A stretch of DNA of 64,000 nucleotides from Sphingomonadales bacterium 39-57-19 (lineage in GTDB: Bacteria; Pseudomonadota; Alphaproteobacteria; Sphingomonadales; Sphingomonadaceae), in the NCBI GenBank assembly GCA_002282385.1, contig NCJG01000002.1, positions 124,001-188,000 of the forward strand. The letters are read 5' to 3'. Positions within the stretch are counted from its first letter, which is position 1. Every line of letters starts with the position of its first letter. A program made the position numbers and the translations under genes. Below are positions 36,563 through 46,010 of this stretch, in pieces. The notes below the pieces were generated by a model. It saw nothing but the letters and a program-made list of their open reading frames with translations, did no database searches and was not told the DNA's origin.

Positions 36563-37624
36563 ATGCGGAAGAAATGGCTTTTGGCTGTCCTTGGCGGGCT
36601 GGTCGTTGCGGGCGGTGCGGCATATGTAAAACGTGACGCACTGGCGATGGCGCTGATTTCGCGCGCAGCGGACGGCGCAATGTCGCGCAATGTCATGGCG
36701 GAATTGCCCGAAAATGCTCTGCACGTCGGATTTTGCGGCACGGGTTCGCCCTTGCCAAATCGTGACCGCGCGGCCGCATGCACCGTTGTGATCGCCGGTG
36801 GCCGGTTGTTTGTTTTCGACATGGGTGAAGGCTCCGGCAAAACCCTGTCTCTCATGGGCATGCCGCTCGATAAGATTGAAGGCGTGTGGCTCACCCATTT
36901 GCACAGCGACCATTTTGAAGGCCTTGGCCCGTTCACTCTGCAGCGTTGGGCAGGGACGAGCGCGAAAACACCGCTGCCTGTGTCTGGCCCTGAAGGCGTC
37001 ACCGAAATCACCGATGGGCTGAATGCGGCGTACCGGATTGATTCAACCTACCGCATTGCCCACCATGGCGCAGCCGTCGTGCCGCAATCGGGCTTTGGCA
37101 TGACGGGCAAGGCGATCCAGCCGGGCGTGGTCTATGATGCCAATAACGTGCGCATTACTGCCTTTTCTGTGGACCATGATCCGATCACGCCCGCCTTTGG
37201 CTATCGCGTCGATTATAAGGGCCGCAGCGTCACCATATCGGGTGATACCGCGTTCACCCCTGCGCTTGCCAAAGCCGCCAAGGGGTCTGATTTGTACGTC
37301 AGCGAACTGCTGTCGCCGCGCATGGTCGATGCCCTCGCCACCAGCGCGCAAAAGGCTGGCATGATAAACCGGGCCAAAATCTTCGACGATATCCAGAATT
37401 ACCATATCAGCCCCGAACAAGCCGCTGATGTGGCAAAGGCGTCTGGCGCAGGCATGTTGGCCTTCACCCATATCGTCCCATCGGTGCCCAAGCCTTTGGA
37501 ATTCGCGCTGATTGGTGATGCGGCCAGCCGGTATAAGGGGCCAATCAAGGTCATGCATGATGGCGATATCATCAGCATTTCTGGCCCCGGTGATTTCGAA
37601 ACACGCAATTTGCTAAACCGATAG
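36563..37624 (+). CDS. Metallo-beta-lactamase-fold hydrolase, membrane-anchored
   Basis: A 353-residue MBL-fold protein. The ATG at 36563 has GGGGGAG upstream and gives an N-terminal membrane anchor ('KKWLLAVLGGLVVAGGAAYV'). The metal site includes 'THLHSDHFEG' (HxHxDH) and a later 'SGDTAFTPALAKAAKGSDLYVSE' and 'FTHIVPS', the layout of arylsulfatase/RNase Z-like MBL hydrolases. The substrate is unknown. It starts a three-gene unit with the hydroxylase and DUF2141 genes and is divergent from crtY. Confidence 0.88.
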   Translation: MRKKWLLAVLGGLVVAGGAAYVKRDALAMALISRAADGAMSRNVMAELPENALHVGFCGTGSPLPNRDRAAACTVVIAGGRLFVFDMGEGSGKTLSLMGMPLDKIEGVWLTHLHSDHFEGLGPFTLQRWAGTSAKTPLPVSGPEGVTEITDGLNAAYRIDSTYRIAHHGAAVVPQSGFGMTGKAIQPGVVYDANNVRITAFSVDHDPITPAFGYRVDYKGRSVTISGDTAFTPALAKAAKGSDLYVSELLSPRMVDALATSAQKAGMINRAKIFDDIQNYHISPEQAADVAKASGAGMLAFTHIVPSVPKPLEFALIGDAASRYKGPIKVMHDGDIISISGPGDFETRNLLNR

Positions 37625-37645
37625 CATAAGGGCTAAAGGCGCCAG

Positions 37646-38389
37646 ATGGGCTCTTGGCTGATCTTGTTGTTATCAACACTGGCGATGACTGCGATTGTCG
37701 GCGTGCGCTATCTCGTGGTCAGCGGTGCTTTTGCATGGGCGACGAAATTGCGCGAACCCGGGCTTTATCTGGGCCTTGATCAACAAATCCGCCGCGAAAT
37801 CGGGTGGAGCCTCGCCAGTGCCGCGATTTATGGCATTCCTGCGGGCATCGTCGCTTGGGGATGGGACAATCTCGGCTGGACGTTGATTTACCGCGATGCC
37901 GGCGCTTACCCTTTTTGGTATCTGCCGCTGTCGGTGTTCCTATATCTGTTTGCGCACGACACATGGTTTTATTGGACACACCGGCTGATGCATCGCCCGT
38001 TTTGGTTCAAGGCGGCGCACGCTGTCCATCATGAAAGCCGCCCGCCCACCGCATGGGCTGCCATGTCCTTCCATCCGTGGGAGGCCTTGTCAGGCGCGTT
38101 CGTTATTCCGTTTTTGGTCTTCGTCATTCCCATTCACGTTGCGTCTTTGGGCGTCGTGCTATCGGTGATGACGATCATGGGCGTGACCAACCATATGGGG
38201 TGGGAATGTTTCCCGAAATCCATCGTCAACGGCACATTAGGACAGTGGCTGATAACGGCGACGCATCATCAAAAGCATCACGACGCATATCGGGGGAATT
38301 ATGGGCTATATTTTAGGTTTTGGGATAAAATGTGCGGCACTGACCTTGGTCTCGGCCATTGGGATCGCAACCTTAAGCGGCGCAGTTGA
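37646..38389 (+). CDS. Fatty acid hydroxylase / sterol desaturase family membrane enzyme
   Basis: A 247-residue membrane di-iron protein with the family's His boxes: 'HDTWFYWTHRLMH', 'HAVHHESRPP' and 'HHQKHH'. Several hydrophobic helices surround them. The superfamily includes sterol desaturases, fatty-acid hydroxylases and CrtZ beta-carotene hydroxylase; this one is longer than CrtZ and reads as the FA-hydroxylase branch. Its place beside the crt operon makes a lipid or carotenoid substrate plausible but unproven. Its last 89 bases overlap the DUF2141 gene in another frame. Confidence 0.87.
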   Translation: MGSWLILLLSTLAMTAIVGVRYLVVSGAFAWATKLREPGLYLGLDQQIRREIGWSLASAAIYGIPAGIVAWGWDNLGWTLIYRDAGAYPFWYLPLSVFLYLFAHDTWFYWTHRLMHRPFWFKAAHAVHHESRPPTAWAAMSFHPWEALSGAFVIPFLVFVIPIHVASLGVVLSVMTIMGVTNHMGWECFPKSIVNGTLGQWLITATHHQKHHDAYRGNYGLYFRFWDKMCGTDLGLGHWDRNLKRRS

Positions 38390-38774
38390 AGCCGCGCCCG
38401 CAACCTCGACCATTGATATAAACATCTACGGCTTGCGCAGTACGAAGGGCAATGTCCTTGTCTGCGTCACCGCCAATCCCCGTTTCTTCCCAGATTGCGG
38501 CAAGGATCCAAAAGGTTTGAAGACCAGTATCTCCGCGCGCGATGCCGCAAATATATCTTTTTCGGGTATCGCAAAGGGCACATATGCGGTCGCGTTGGTC
38601 CATGATGAAAATGCCAACAACAAAATGGATATGGCCATTTTCCTGCCCAAAGAAGGCTTTGGCTTTTCCCGCAATCCCGCGATTGTTGCTGGCCCGCCCA
38701 AGTTTAAGGCCGCGGCGTTTGAGGTTGATGCCGCCGCAGTCAGCCAGCGGGTAAAGATGAAATATATGCTGTAA
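38301..38774 (+). CDS. DUF2141 domain protein, exported
   Basis: A 157-residue protein with a signal peptide (cleavage near 'GAVEAAPA', residues 28-33) and the DUF2141 beta-sandwich: 'IDINIYGLRSTKGNVLVCVT', 'GIAKGTYAVALVHDENANNKMDM' and 'GFGFSRNPAIV'. A purine-rich GGGGGAA precedes the ATG at 38301, so the gene starts 89 bases inside the hydroxylase gene. The overlap suggests tight coupling. Function unknown; the family often lies near carotenoid genes in this lineage (recollection). Confidence 0.83.
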   Translation: MGYILGFGIKCAALTLVSAIGIATLSGAVEAAPATSTIDINIYGLRSTKGNVLVCVTANPRFFPDCGKDPKGLKTSISARDAANISFSGIAKGTYAVALVHDENANNKMDMAIFLPKEGFGFSRNPAIVAGPPKFKAAAFEVDAAAVSQRVKMKYML

Positions 38775-38785
38775 CGGCGCTGTCT

Positions 38786-38807
38786 TCCGCTGCGGCGGAA
38801 CTTTTTG
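38786..38807 (+). terminator. Rho-independent terminator after DUF2141 gene
   Basis: TTCCGC (38786-38791) and GCGGAA (38796-38801) form a six-pair stem with loop TGCG, followed by CTTTTTG. It lies 11 bases after the stop and would close the MBL-hydroxylase-DUF2141 transcript. Confidence 0.6.
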
Positions 38808-38876
38808 ATGCGCCTTAACGAGTTGGAAATCATGTGCGGGTCATAATCGGGCTTCTCTGCACATAGGGCACCCAAT

Positions 38877-39305
38877 ATGATTCCGTCGCACGACCAGTTT
38901 ACCGCCAGTTCCTCTCAGCCTGCGTCGGCAACCGCCGCCGAAGCGCCGCGCGCACGCACGCGTGAGGCGCGCTTGAGCTGGATCGGATCAAAGCTGGCGC
39001 AGCTGATCGACATTGAAGCCGCCCGGCTTGATGCCCTGCACCACCGTATGTGGATGCGGATATTGCAAAGCGGCCTTGAACCCGCCGCACCGCGCAATGA
39101 AACCGATCAGCTGGCGATCCACATCCTTGCGGTCGCAACATTGGCCGACGATGTCGCGTCGAAAGACGGGCCACAGGCCGCAATGGCCGCCGTCATGCAA
39201 GCGAGCGGCAAAACGCTTGAACCGGGGCTTGCGGAAAAATTCCTGCGCCTTGCAAGTTCGCCCATATTCTGGAGGGCGCTGCGGTCGGATGTTGCTGCGG
39301 CCTAG
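38877..39305 (+). CDS. Hypothetical protein
   Basis: A 142-residue cytoplasmic-looking protein; AGGG precedes the ATG. The N-terminal 30 residues are Ser/Ala-rich, the rest helical. The C-terminal block 'KTLEPGLAEKFLRLASSPIFWRAL' resembles the end of some HD-type domains, but no HD pair is visible, so I do not assign a family. It is convergent with the cytochrome peroxidase gene. Confidence 0.5.
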   Translation: MIPSHDQFTASSSQPASATAAEAPRARTREARLSWIGSKLAQLIDIEAARLDALHHRMWMRILQSGLEPAAPRNETDQLAIHILAVATLADDVASKDGPQAAMAAVMQASGKTLEPGLAEKFLRLASSPIFWRALRSDVAAA

Positions 39306-39329
39306 CGCGCTAAATTAGGGTTGCCGGCA

Positions 39330-40547
39330 TCACTTTTTAAACGGGTCGCTGAATTTTGCGTCAGTGGTCAAGTTGCCGTCGTTCAGTGTGAGCAGGAATG
39401 CCACTAAAGCGGCCTTTTCATTGGCGGTGAGGTTTAACCGCAACGGCGCTCCGCCTGGTGTTTTTAGCCTATTGTCCAACGCCGGACCATTTTGAATGCC
39501 GCTGTTGTAATGTTCTATCACTTGCTCAAGTGTCGAAAATCTGCCGTCGTGCATGAACGCTCTCGATAGTCCGACGCTCTTCAGCGATGGCGATTTGAAT
39601 ATGATCGTTTCATTTGCGTCCAACCCATTGCTGAGCGAATTGGCCGCCAATCCAAAAGTCGGTGGCTGATGACACGCCGCACAACCCGCCCCGCCTTGAC
39701 CCGGGCCAGTCATAAACAATTGATGGCCCAATTCTTCGGATGCCGAAAATCCGGGCAATGGCGCATTGAGGTTCCGGTTCTGCGCAGTGGCACTAAACAC
39801 CTGCGCATATGCCGTGTCCCAACGGCTGGCGACAGAAATCATCGATCGGGTGAACTGGGCCAATGCTTGCTGAATTCGCGCTTCGGTGATCGCGGCATTG
39901 CCGAACGCGAGCGTGAACAGGTCCGGATAATAAGTTGATGCCGCCAACTTGGTCAGCAATGCGTTTATCCCGCCATGGGCGCTGTCAAAGCCCATTTCAA
40001 TCGGGTGGATAATGGGCTGGCTCACCTGCAACTCCAACGAGGCCGCGCGTTTGTCCCAGAACATCGTGCCCGGGCGATAATATTTGATGTTGCCCAGCCG
40101 CATGGCGTGGGCGCTGGTAAAGGCTGTGCCCGAAAAGCCGGTGCTAAATCGTCTAGGATCATCAAATCCATTGGCCTGTTGATGGCAGGCCGCACATGAT
40201 GTTGTATCGTTGACGCTTAATCTTTTGTCGTAAAACAACACCCGGCCAAGCGTTGCCACCCGGTCGTTCACCGGATTATTATTTGGTGTGTTGTCCAATG
40301 TCGCGACGGTGGCATCATAATAAGCGGGCAGCACGGGGTTTGCGTAATTGTCGAGCCTGCTGACATCGATCGTTGTGAAATCAACGATGCCCGATGCCGG
40401 CGGCGGCGGTGGTGTCGGTGAAGTGGGCGGGACCGCAACTGTTACAGGAGGCGTCGTCGCACTGGTGGTCGTATCTCCGCCACAGCCCGTTAGAGCGAGG
40501 CTGATGGGAAAAACAATCCCCAAAGCGGTTGGGATAATCTTTCGCAT
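39330..40547 (-). CDS. Di-haem cytochrome c peroxidase / MauG-family lipoprotein
   Basis: A 405-residue periplasmic di-haem protein. It has a lipoprotein signal ('LALTGC', Cys22), then a Thr/Pro-rich linker (residues 27-52), then two c-type haem sites: CAACH at 118-122 and CAACH at 289-293, with 'HPIEMGFD' and 'PSLKSVGLSRAFMHDGRF' as family blocks. Relatives reduce hydrogen peroxide with cytochrome c electrons or oxidise protein residues (MauG). The anchor and linker suggest it stands off the membrane. The partner is unknown. Confidence 0.93.
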   Translation of the reverse strand: MRKIIPTALGIVFPISLALTGCGGDTTTSATTPPVTVAVPPTSPTPPPPPASGIVDFTTIDVSRLDNYANPVLPAYYDATVATLDNTPNNNPVNDRVATLGRVLFYDKRLSVNDTTSCAACHQQANGFDDPRRFSTGFSGTAFTSAHAMRLGNIKYYRPGTMFWDKRAASLELQVSQPIIHPIEMGFDSAHGGINALLTKLAASTYYPDLFTLAFGNAAITEARIQQALAQFTRSMISVASRWDTAYAQVFSATAQNRNLNAPLPGFSASEELGHQLFMTGPGQGGAGCAACHQPPTFGLAANSLSNGLDANETIIFKSPSLKSVGLSRAFMHDGRFSTLEQVIEHYNSGIQNGPALDNRLKTPGGAPLRLNLTANEKAALVAFLLTLNDGNLTTDAKFSDPFKK

Positions 40548-40747
40548 ATTTCCACCTTCTGTCTATTTTTAGGAATGTAAAACGCCGCGCCGTATGAGCG
40601 TTAATGCGTGTTTGTCGTTGTTTTTATGAACAATGTTTGAACAATAATGATGTTCGCGGGTCGCGCGCACGATTTTCGCGTGCATCATTGCCGCCGCGAT
40701 GTTCATCCTGCTGGACTGATACGCTTTGCGCGCCTATTGCATTCTGA

Positions 40748-42811
<2,064 letters not shown>

Positions 42812-42827
42812 GCTTTAGGCCGCGCGG

Positions 42828-43796
42828 CTAACCGCCAATTGCTTGTTCGATCCACACACGTGCATCGGGGAAGCTGCGCTCTAATTCTGGCAAGTCATTG
42901 ACGCACAGAAATTTGATCGCGTCGCGCTCCGCCCCGCCCAGATAGCCACTGACATCGTCGGCGCTCCATTGGTCATGCGCGCCGACGGCGATATGCAGAT
43001 AATCGCGCGTGTCCAATATCGCGGCGCTGCCATCGGCAAGGCAGGCATGGTTATGCAGGCTTTGCGGCAGGAACTGCGCGGTGTCGCGAAAGCGATAGCT
43101 GGCGTTGTGCGCAAATTCGGCGGCGTAGGTTGCATATAAATCCGCCATCACCGAACGCTGCATCGGGTGCACGACATGCGCGCTTTCGAACACATGGTCG
43201 GCGCTATAGCCAATCATCTGCGCGGCTTTAATCTGGTTAAAATGGTTCAGCAGGCTGGCCTCATCACGGCTCGCGCCACAGGCGGCCAGATCGCTGTGGT
43301 CGGTCCATTTGCCGCGCAACACGGGGCCATCACCGGCAAAGAAATCCGACGGCGTAACCGGCGCGGTCAGGAAGACATCATCATTGAAATATAAGAAATG
43401 TTCGGCCAGCCCGGGGATGCGCCACAACATCGTTTCAATCGACAGCGAATTGAACGTCGGCAACGCATTTTCCGCCCCGTCAAAGATATCGCGATGGTCA
43501 ATGATGCTGATCTTCGCCGCGAATTCCGGCGGCAATTGCGTGATCTGCGGAATTTGATTGTCGGTGACGATCCATATCCGCCGCACCCACGGCGCATTGT
43601 TGGCGATGGAGCGCACGCAGTAATTCAGCTCATCACTGCAGACCCAGCGATGGGGGTTGGTGCCATTATCATGGAGCGGCGCACGCGCGAAAGCATCCGC
43701 CTCCGCCTTGGCCTCTGCCAAATAGAAATCCCTTTGTGCCTTATGCGCGGGGTCCGCCCCGTCGACCCACGTAATGACTGCATCGACTTCTATCAT
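42828..43796 (-). CDS. Stealth-family sugar-phosphate transferase
   Basis: A 322-residue Stealth protein: CR1 'IDAVITWVDG'-like 'VDAVITWVDGADP' at the N-terminus, CR2 in 'RIWIVTDNQIPQ...ISIIDHRDIF...FNSLSIETMLWRIPGLAEHFLYFNDDVF', and the later CR3/CR4 regions with 'RFRDTAQFLPQSLHNH'. Stealth enzymes transfer hexose-1-phosphate in capsule or exopolysaccharide synthesis. Here it stands alone, convergent with thiC and without other capsule genes within view, so its acceptor glycan is unknown. Confidence 0.9.
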   Translation of the reverse strand: MIEVDAVITWVDGADPAHKAQRDFYLAEAKAEADAFARAPLHDNGTNPHRWVCSDELNYCVRSIANNAPWVRRIWIVTDNQIPQITQLPPEFAAKISIIDHRDIFDGAENALPTFNSLSIETMLWRIPGLAEHFLYFNDDVFLTAPVTPSDFFAGDGPVLRGKWTDHSDLAACGASRDEASLLNHFNQIKAAQMIGYSADHVFESAHVVHPMQRSVMADLYATYAAEFAHNASYRFRDTAQFLPQSLHNHACLADGSAAILDTRDYLHIAVGAHDQWSADDVSGYLGGAERDAIKFLCVNDLPELERSFPDARVWIEQAIGG

Positions 43797-44110
43797 TCAC
43801 CCACAATTTACGCCCCGTTTTTTGCCGCTGTAGGTTTATGCAAACGTTTTGGGAAATGTAAAATCTTTGGCGGGTGGGGAGGGCGTGATCACGGTCACGG
43901 TGATGTGCGGTTGGCCGTTGCACGCAACGAATTGTGAATTTCTGTTTACAATGTCATGTCCCGCGATATCTTTGGTGCCGAGGATGACAGCGACAATGAA
44001 TATCATGACACGTTTTTGCAGATGCAGTGGTTCACGCGGTTGGGGTGAAGCCGCTGATTAACCCGATTCCCAATGCCGCCGCGTTTAGGCGGGCATAGCG
44101 CATAGTTTTT
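43797..44110. other. Intergenic stretch before the repeat-flanked cassette
   Basis: About 310 bases upstream of the minus-strand Stealth gene, so its promoter should lie at the left end. A 70-codon plus-strand frame at 43849-44061 has no convincing ribosome binding site and an unconvincing product. Nothing else is recognised. Confidence 0.45.
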
Positions 44111-44150
44111 GGCGACAGTGCACTGAATAGGAGTTGAGTGCACTGTCACC
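44111..44150. repeat. Palindromic repeat, left flank of cassette (family D copy 1)
   Basis: GACAGTGCACT (44114-44124) and AGTGCACTGTC (44137-44147) form a perfect 11-base stem, extendable to 14 with one mismatch, around GAATAGGAGTTG. The same sequence with point changes recurs at 45236-45275, and similarity continues for about 15 more bases beyond the stem (GGAAACCCAG here, GAAACCTAG there). Confidence 0.85.
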
Positions 44151-44445
44151 GGAAACCCAGGGCGGAGGTTTCTTCTGCTTCAGCGTGTCCGAACAACAAT
44201 CCTCAAGTTCAGATGTCAAAGGGTCGAGCAGCTACTCTCAAGCTGGGACTTACGCTTTCAAGATCGCCGCGCCTCAGGTAATTGGTACTTGGTTACAAAT
44301 CACGCCGCCGGACAACTCGGTGCCGCTGGATGAGACGCTTGCAAGCGAAATTGCGGACTCACTTGGTTTTGTGACGAAACTGCAGGTCGTCGCGAAAGTA
44401 GGTCGAGCCGTGTTCAACCCGCCTAGTCAGCCGCGCGCGAGCTAG
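44134..44445 (+). CDS. Possible small protein or gene fragment in cassette
   Basis: An open frame of up to 103 codons with a protein-like segment ('GTYAFKIAAPQVIGTWLQITPPD...LASEIADSLGFVTKLQVVAKVG'). It contains no ATG and no clear ribosome binding site; the TTG at 44134 lies inside the flanking repeat, so the original 5' end may have been replaced. A strong hairpin sits at its stop codon, which supports it having been a transcribed gene. No family recognised. Confidence 0.35.
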   Translation: MSALSPETQGGGFFCFSVSEQQSSSSDVKGSSSYSQAGTYAFKIAAPQVIGTWLQITPPDNSVPLDETLASEIADSLGFVTKLQVVAKVGRAVFNPPSQPRAS

Positions 44446-44464
44446 GCGGGTCGTCCCCTTTTTA
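44417..44464 (+). terminator. Hairpin terminator within the cassette
   Basis: ACCCGCCTAG (44417-44426) and CTAGGCGGGT (44442-44451) make a perfect ten-base stem with a 15-base loop, followed by CGTCCCCTTTTTAGGGG. It lies between two convergent reading frames and could serve both strands. Confidence 0.65.
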
Positions 44465-44492
44465 GGGGAAGCCAATCAAAGATTGCTCATAT

Positions 44493-45137
44493 TTAGACGG
44501 GCAGATTGTGGTTTCGAATGTAATGGAGCGTCCGCTCGCCGCGGACGCGCTCAATCAGGACGTAATGATCTGTCCCGATGGCGCTTGGATCTGAAACGAA
44601 GCTCTCAGCTTCTGACTGCGAGATGTCCCGATAGTTCCAAGCGCCATCTTTGCTAAAGAGTAAAGCGAACGGTTCGCTACTGGGCAGCCGCACCTGAAAT
44701 GTTAACGCAAGCTCGCCCTGCATATATCCGGTAAGTTGCAACATGTTGGTATTCACATGATTGAATTGGATACCATTATTGCTCGTGCTATTGTGCCAGT
44801 AACATAAGGGCATAAGATAACAAATGCCTCCGGTGGGCACCATTCCGTTTTTGTTTGGTGTCATATGTCCGCCAACCGAAAAGTTCGGATGGGTGGAACC
44901 GATAGGGGCAGGGACGTTGGTGACATAGCATCCACCATTGATACCGCAGTTGATTAGCAACTGCTTCCAAGCCGTACCATTATTTCCCGGCACATGTGTC
45001 GGATCGTTGGTACTACCCGACACATTATAAAGGCCTGCTGCGTAGGTCACCACCGTCGCGCCAGTTGACTCCACTCCGATTGTTCCAACCGATCGAACAA
45101 AATTCATGATGGCATCTGTTTCTGAATTATCTGACAT
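44493..45137 (-). CDS. Unknown cassette protein with HNH/zinc-finger-like pattern
   Basis: A 214-residue protein. The ATG at 45137 has a perfect GGAGG five bases upstream, so translation is very likely; the GTG-type start twelve bases earlier is less suited. Within about residues 65-125 are a C-x5-C pair ('CGINGGC'), 'VGGHMTPN' and 'CYLMPLCYWHN', a Cys/His/Asn layout that resembles compact HNH or treble-clef zinc domains (my reading, low certainty). The C-terminus ends 'RGERTLHYIRNHNLPV'. The DNA is visibly less GC-rich than its neighbours and is bounded by repeats, so recent acquisition is likely. Confidence 0.65.
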   Translation of the reverse strand: MSDNSETDAIMNFVRSVGTIGVESTGATVVTYAAGLYNVSGSTNDPTHVPGNNGTAWKQLLINCGINGGCYVTNVPAPIGSTHPNFSVGGHMTPNKNGMVPTGGICYLMPLCYWHNSTSNNGIQFNHVNTNMLQLTGYMQGELALTFQVRLPSSEPFALLFSKDGAWNYRDISQSEAESFVSDPSAIGTDHYVLIERVRGERTLHYIRNHNLPV

Positions 45138-45193
45138 AATAACCTCCAAAATTCACCAATTGCCCGCACCGGATTGTGGAAGGCGATTTGAAT

Positions 45194-45276
45194 TTCGGTG
45201 ACAGGTGCGTCATCCCCGAATTAGCCTTGATTTACGGGGACAGTGCACTGAATAAGAGTTGAGCGCACCGTCACCG
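45194..45276. repeat. Palindromic repeats, right flank of cassette (family D copy 2)
   Basis: GGGGACAGTGCACT (45236-45249) and AGCGCACCGTCACC (45262-45275) flank GAATAAGAGTTG, matching the left-flank copy at 44111-44150 in the same orientation. A second half-copy, TCGGTGACAGGTGCG (about 45195-45209), lies inverted just before it. So the cassette is bounded by direct copies of one palindromic repeat. Confidence 0.8.
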
Positions 45277-45330
45277 AAACCTAGTGCGAAGGTAGCAACC
45301 ATCACAGATTGGCCCAAGTAGGAGCGGCTC

Positions 45331-45351
45331 GTATACGAACCGTTCGTATAC
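45331..45351. promoter_or_regulatory. Perfect 21-bp dyad, operator-like
   Basis: GTATACGAAC, one base (C), then GTTCGTATAC: a perfect 10+1+10 palindrome. It lies 128 bases upstream of the glycine-zipper lipoprotein start and 55 bases right of the cassette repeat. The shape fits a dimeric regulator's operator (TetR- or LacI-like), but no cognate regulator is adjacent. An integration or resolution site is an alternative. Confidence 0.5.
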
Positions 45352-45478
45352 TCCGCCACGCACCCCATCCGCCCCAAACGGAACACCGCGCGCTCCGGCC
45401 CGTTATCCTTCCCTTGATACTCTCCGTATGCTGATGCTGACGTGCTTTGGCTGTTCGGATCAACCGAAGGAGCTACAT

Positions 45479-45922
45479 ATGAAAAAAGCACTTATCACAA
45501 CATTGATCGCCGCGACTGCGCTGACGGGTGGCTGCGCCTCTTATGGCGGTGGCGCGGCATATGATGATGGCGGTTTTGGTTATTATGACCGCGCGTCGTA
45601 CGACCGTTATGGCAATTATGATTATAACCAGCCCGACCCCCAATATAATGGCTATTATGCCCACCGATATTATCGCCAAGACCGGCGTTATCGCGAACGG
45701 CGTTTGACCGATAATGACCGGATCTATCGTGGCCAGAACGGCCAATATTATTGCCGCCGGTCCGACGGCACGACGGGCCTGATCGTCGGTGCCGTTGCCG
45801 GCGGTGTGCTGGGCAATATTATCGCGCCGGGCAATTCGGATACGCTGGGCACCATATTGGGTGCCATTGCCGGTGGTGCCGCGGGACGCGCCATTGACCG
45901 TAAAGACGTGCGCTGCCGCTAA
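45479..45922 (+). CDS. Glycine-zipper outer-membrane lipoprotein
   Basis: A 147-residue lipoprotein; AAGGAG lies six bases before the ATG at 45479. The signal ends in lipobox 'LTGGC' (Cys near residue 19). A Tyr/Asp/Arg-rich stretch (residues 25-90) is followed by two glycine-zipper helices ('GLIVGAVAGGVLGNIIAPG' and 'LGTILGAIAGGAAGRAIDR'), the glycine-zipper 2TM (Rick_17kDa-like) domain of envelope proteins. Probably structural in the outer membrane; exact role unknown. Confidence 0.88.
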   Translation: MKKALITTLIAATALTGGCASYGGGAAYDDGGFGYYDRASYDRYGNYDYNQPDPQYNGYYAHRYYRQDRRYRERRLTDNDRIYRGQNGQYYCRRSDGTTGLIVGAVAGGVLGNIIAPGNSDTLGTILGAIAGGAAGRAIDRKDVRCR

Positions 45923-46010
45923 GGCATTTCACAAACGGGCGATCGTTGCGGGTCGCCCGCCCGAAAAAACAACTTTCCTACATGGTCCGCTTTATGTTTC
46001 TGTTGCGGAC

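Noticed and set aside
37646-38389. Calling the hydroxylase crtZ
   Set aside because: It is longer than typical CrtZ and reads as the sterol desaturase/FA hydroxylase branch, so no symbol is given.
43849-44061. 70-codon frame near the cassette
   Set aside because: No ribosome binding site and no recognisable product.
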